Assembly: GCF_013744875.1 (NCBI RefSeq)
Contig: NZ_CP059399.1
Coordinates: 5,270,001-5,334,000 of the forward strand
Origin: Nocardia huaxiensis
Lineage (GTDB): Bacteria > Actinomycetota > Actinomycetes > Mycobacteriales > Mycobacteriaceae
Direction: 5' to 3'
DNA: 64,000 nt
Shown here: piece by piece, positions 62,269 to 64,000 of the stretch
Numbering within the stretch: the stretch's first letter is position 1
How the letters are laid out: every line of letters begins with the position of its first letter
Made by a program: the position numbers and the translations under genes
The notes under the pieces: generated by a model
Told to the model about the DNA's origin: nothing
The model's input: the letters and a program-made list of their open reading frames with translations, nothing else
Database searches by the model: none

Positions 62269-63077
62269 CCTTCGACGCACCGAGCCGTACCGAAAGTCCC
62301 CCGGAGGATGCCGTGAAACCCCACGGTGAATCGAACCAGCCCATCGACCCGAAAGCGTCGGAAAACCAGACGCACACAGTCGAATCCGTGCCGACAGACC
62401 AAGCCACGCCCCCCGCCGCGCCCGCCGACGAAGTGATCGGCGTGCGCACCGGCATGTTCGGGGTCTCCGGCACCGGCGACACCTCCGGCTACGGCCGGCT
62501 GGTGCGCACCGTCGCCCTGCCCGGCGGCACGCCCCCGCCCTACGGCGGCTACTTCGACGACCTGGTCGCCGACCTGCACGCCGCGCTCGGGGTGCGCTTC
62601 CGCGACGCCATCGAGAAGATCGTGGTCTTCCGCGGCGAGCTGACCTTGCACGTGCACCGCGAACACCTGCTCGCGGTCGCGAAAACCTTGCGCGACAACG
62701 CCGCCCTGCGGTTCGAGCTGTGCCTGGGCGTGTCCGGGGCGCACTACCCCGAGGACAAGGACCGCGAACTGCACGCGGTGTATCACCTCAACTCCATCAC
62801 CCACAATCGCCGGTTGCGGGTGGAAGTCGCTGCGCCCGACAGCGATCCGCACATCCCCTCGCTGTACGCGGTCTACCCGACCACGGACTGGCACGAGCGG
62901 GAAACCTACGACTTCTTCGGCATCCTGTTCGACGGTCACCCCTCGCTGACCCGGATCGCCATGCCCGACGACTGGCGTGGCCACCCCCAGCGCAAGGACT
63001 ACCCGCTGGGCGGAATCCCGGTCGAGTACAAGGGCGCGCGCATCCCGCCGCCCGACGAGCGGAGGGCGTACTCCTAA
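62265..63077 (+). CDS. nuoC: NADH-quinone oxidoreductase subunit C
   Basis: 270 residues from ATG 62265. A polar, Pro/Glu-rich N-terminal extension of about 60 residues precedes the 30-kDa-subunit domain ([53 protein letters not shown]). Peripheral arm of complex I. Ends overlapping nuoD (TAATG). Confidence 0.94.
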   Translation: MTFDAPSRTESPPEDAVKPHGESNQPIDPKASENQTHTVESVPTDQATPPAAPADEVIGVRTGMFGVSGTGDTSGYGRLVRTVALPGGTPPPYGGYFDDLVADLHAALGVRFRDAIEKIVVFRGELTLHVHREHLLAVAKTLRDNAALRFELCLGVSGAHYPEDKDRELHAVYHLNSITHNRRLRVEVAAPDSDPHIPSLYAVYPTTDWHERETYDFFGILFDGHPSLTRIAMPDDWRGHPQRKDYPLGGIPVEYKGARIPPPDERRAYS

Positions 63078-64000
63078 TGAACGACACCGACATTCGCGCC
63101 GCCGAACAGGCCGCACCGCGCGAGATCACCCTGGCCGGCGGCGACTGGGACGAGCTCACCGCCGCCCTGGACGGGGCCGCCGAGGAACGCATCGTCGTGA
63201 ACATGGGCCCGCAGCACCCCTCCACGCACGGGGTGCTGCGCCTGATTCTCGAGATCGAGGGCGAAACCGTCACCGAAGCCCGCTGCGGCATCGGCTACCT
63301 GCACACCGGCATCGAGAAGAATCTCGAATACCGGTCCTGGGTGCAGGGCACCACCTTCGTCACGCGCATGGACTATCTCTCGCCGTTCTTCAACGAGACC
63401 GCCTACTGCCTGGGCGTGGAGAAGCTCCTCGACATCACCGACGCGATTCCCGAGCGCGTCAACGTGATTCGCGTGCTGCTGATGGAACTCAACCGCATCT
63501 CCTCGCACCTGGTGGCCCTGGCCACCGGCGGCATGGAGTTGGGCGCGCTGACCCCGATGCTGTTCGGCTTCCGCGAACGCGAACTCATCCTCGACGTGTT
63601 CGAGAACATCACCGGCCTGCGCATGAACCACGCCTACATCCGCCCCGGCGGCCTGGCGCAGGATCTGCCCGACGACGCGATCCCCAAGATCCGGGATCTG
63701 CTGGCGCTCATGCCGAAACGACTGCGCGACATGGAGTTGCTGCTCAACGAGAACCCCATCTGGAAGGCCCGCACCCGCAATGTCGGGTACCTGGACCTCA
63801 CCGGCTGCATGGCCCTCGGCATCACCGGCCCCGTGCTGCGCTCCACCGGTCTGCCGCACGACCTGCGCAAGGCCCAGCCCTACTGCGGCTACGAGACCTA
63901 CGAGTTCGACGTGCAGGTCGACACCGGCTGCGACTGCTACGGGCGCTACCTGATTCGCGTGAACGAGATGAAGGAATCGCTCAAGATCGTCGAACAGTGC
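63077..64000 (+). CDS. nuoD: NADH-quinone oxidoreductase subunit D (partial)
   Basis: ATG 63077 overlaps the nuoC stop. 308 codons are visible and the frame is open to the window edge; the full protein is about 440 residues. It includes [17 protein letters not shown] (quinone-site His), [14 protein letters not shown] and [11 protein letters not shown]. Quinone-binding 49-kDa subunit of complex I. Confidence 0.94.
   Translation, partial: MNDTDIRAAEQAAPREITLAGGDWDELTAALDGAAEERIVVNMGPQHPSTHGVLRLILEIEGETVTEARCGIGYLHTGIEKNLEYRSWVQGTTFVTRMDYLSPFFNETAYCLGVEKLLDITDAIPERVNVIRVLLMELNRISSHLVALATGGMELGALTPMLFGFRERELILDVFENITGLRMNHAYIRPGGLAQDLPDDAIPKIRDLLALMPKRLRDMELLLNENPIWKARTRNVGYLDLTGCMALGITGPVLRSTGLPHDLRKAQPYCGYETYEFDVQVDTGCDCYGRYLIRVNEMKESLKIVEQC

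Overview
The window is high-GC actinomycete DNA, most likely from a mycolate-bearing genus such as Nocardia. Three gene blocks follow the Mycobacterium tuberculosis order. They are the M20 peptidase/PEBP pair (Rv2141c/Rv2140c), pyrD-DUF5703-lppL (Rv2139/Rv2137c/Rv2138), uppP-histidine phosphatase-DUF3090-SCO1664-mshC (Rv2136c-Rv2133c, Rv2130c), and at the right edge an Rv3143-like receiver protein followed by nuoABCD. Mycothiol synthesis (mshC), an MMPL transporter, a PapA5-like acyltransferase, several acyl-CoA enzymes and an IdeR-like iron box agree with this placement. The species is inferred from synteny and protein resemblance only.

Left part (1-7.3 kb): M20 peptidase, PEBP protein and SGNH hydrolase, then a TetR regulator divergent from a PapA5-like acyltransferase across a clear dyad operator, and a long-chain acyl-CoA ligase. 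From 7.66 to 14.96 kb an accessory island interrupts the core block. It holds three GTP cyclohydrolase II paralogues, two with C-terminal membrane segments. It also holds two ~490-500 residue proteins made of a helical N-terminal domain and a PfkB/ribokinase-like domain whose catalytic Asp is replaced by Ser, and a pair of small paralogous proteins. No other riboflavin gene is present. I regard this as the best candidate for an undescribed system: membrane-linked production of a GTP-derived pyrimidine riboside, sensed by kinase-dead PfkB proteins.

Middle (15-30 kb): pyrD, DUF5703, lppL, an MTB12-like lipoprotein coupled to an MMPL transporter, haem uptake hmuTUV under an iron box, a degenerate aldo/keto reductase, then uppP to mshC. 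From 30 to 49.9 kb the content is accessory and lipid-related. It includes an alpha/beta-hydrolase-glycosyltransferase fusion with a methyltransferase and TetR regulator, a large LuxR ATPase regulator, a pseudo-adenylate kinase, a MerR/old yellow enzyme pair, an SRPBCC-thiolase-like-crotonase fusion, a hydrolase behind a KstR-like box, an enoyl-CoA isomerase with TetR, a second acyl-CoA ligase and an MHS-type transporter.

Right part (49.9-64 kb): a response regulator-histidine kinase-TAXI lipoprotein operon. Next comes a patchy region with three copies of a dyad repeat, a VOC protein, an HNH nuclease, truncated monooxygenase and P450 genes, and an SMI1/KNR4 protein. It is followed by a CBS protein, a flavin disulfide reductase, an FHA protein and the start of the nuo operon. 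nuoD runs off the end. I saw no tRNA, rRNA, CRISPR array or insertion sequence. Many long open frames antisense to real genes are shadows of the high-GC code.
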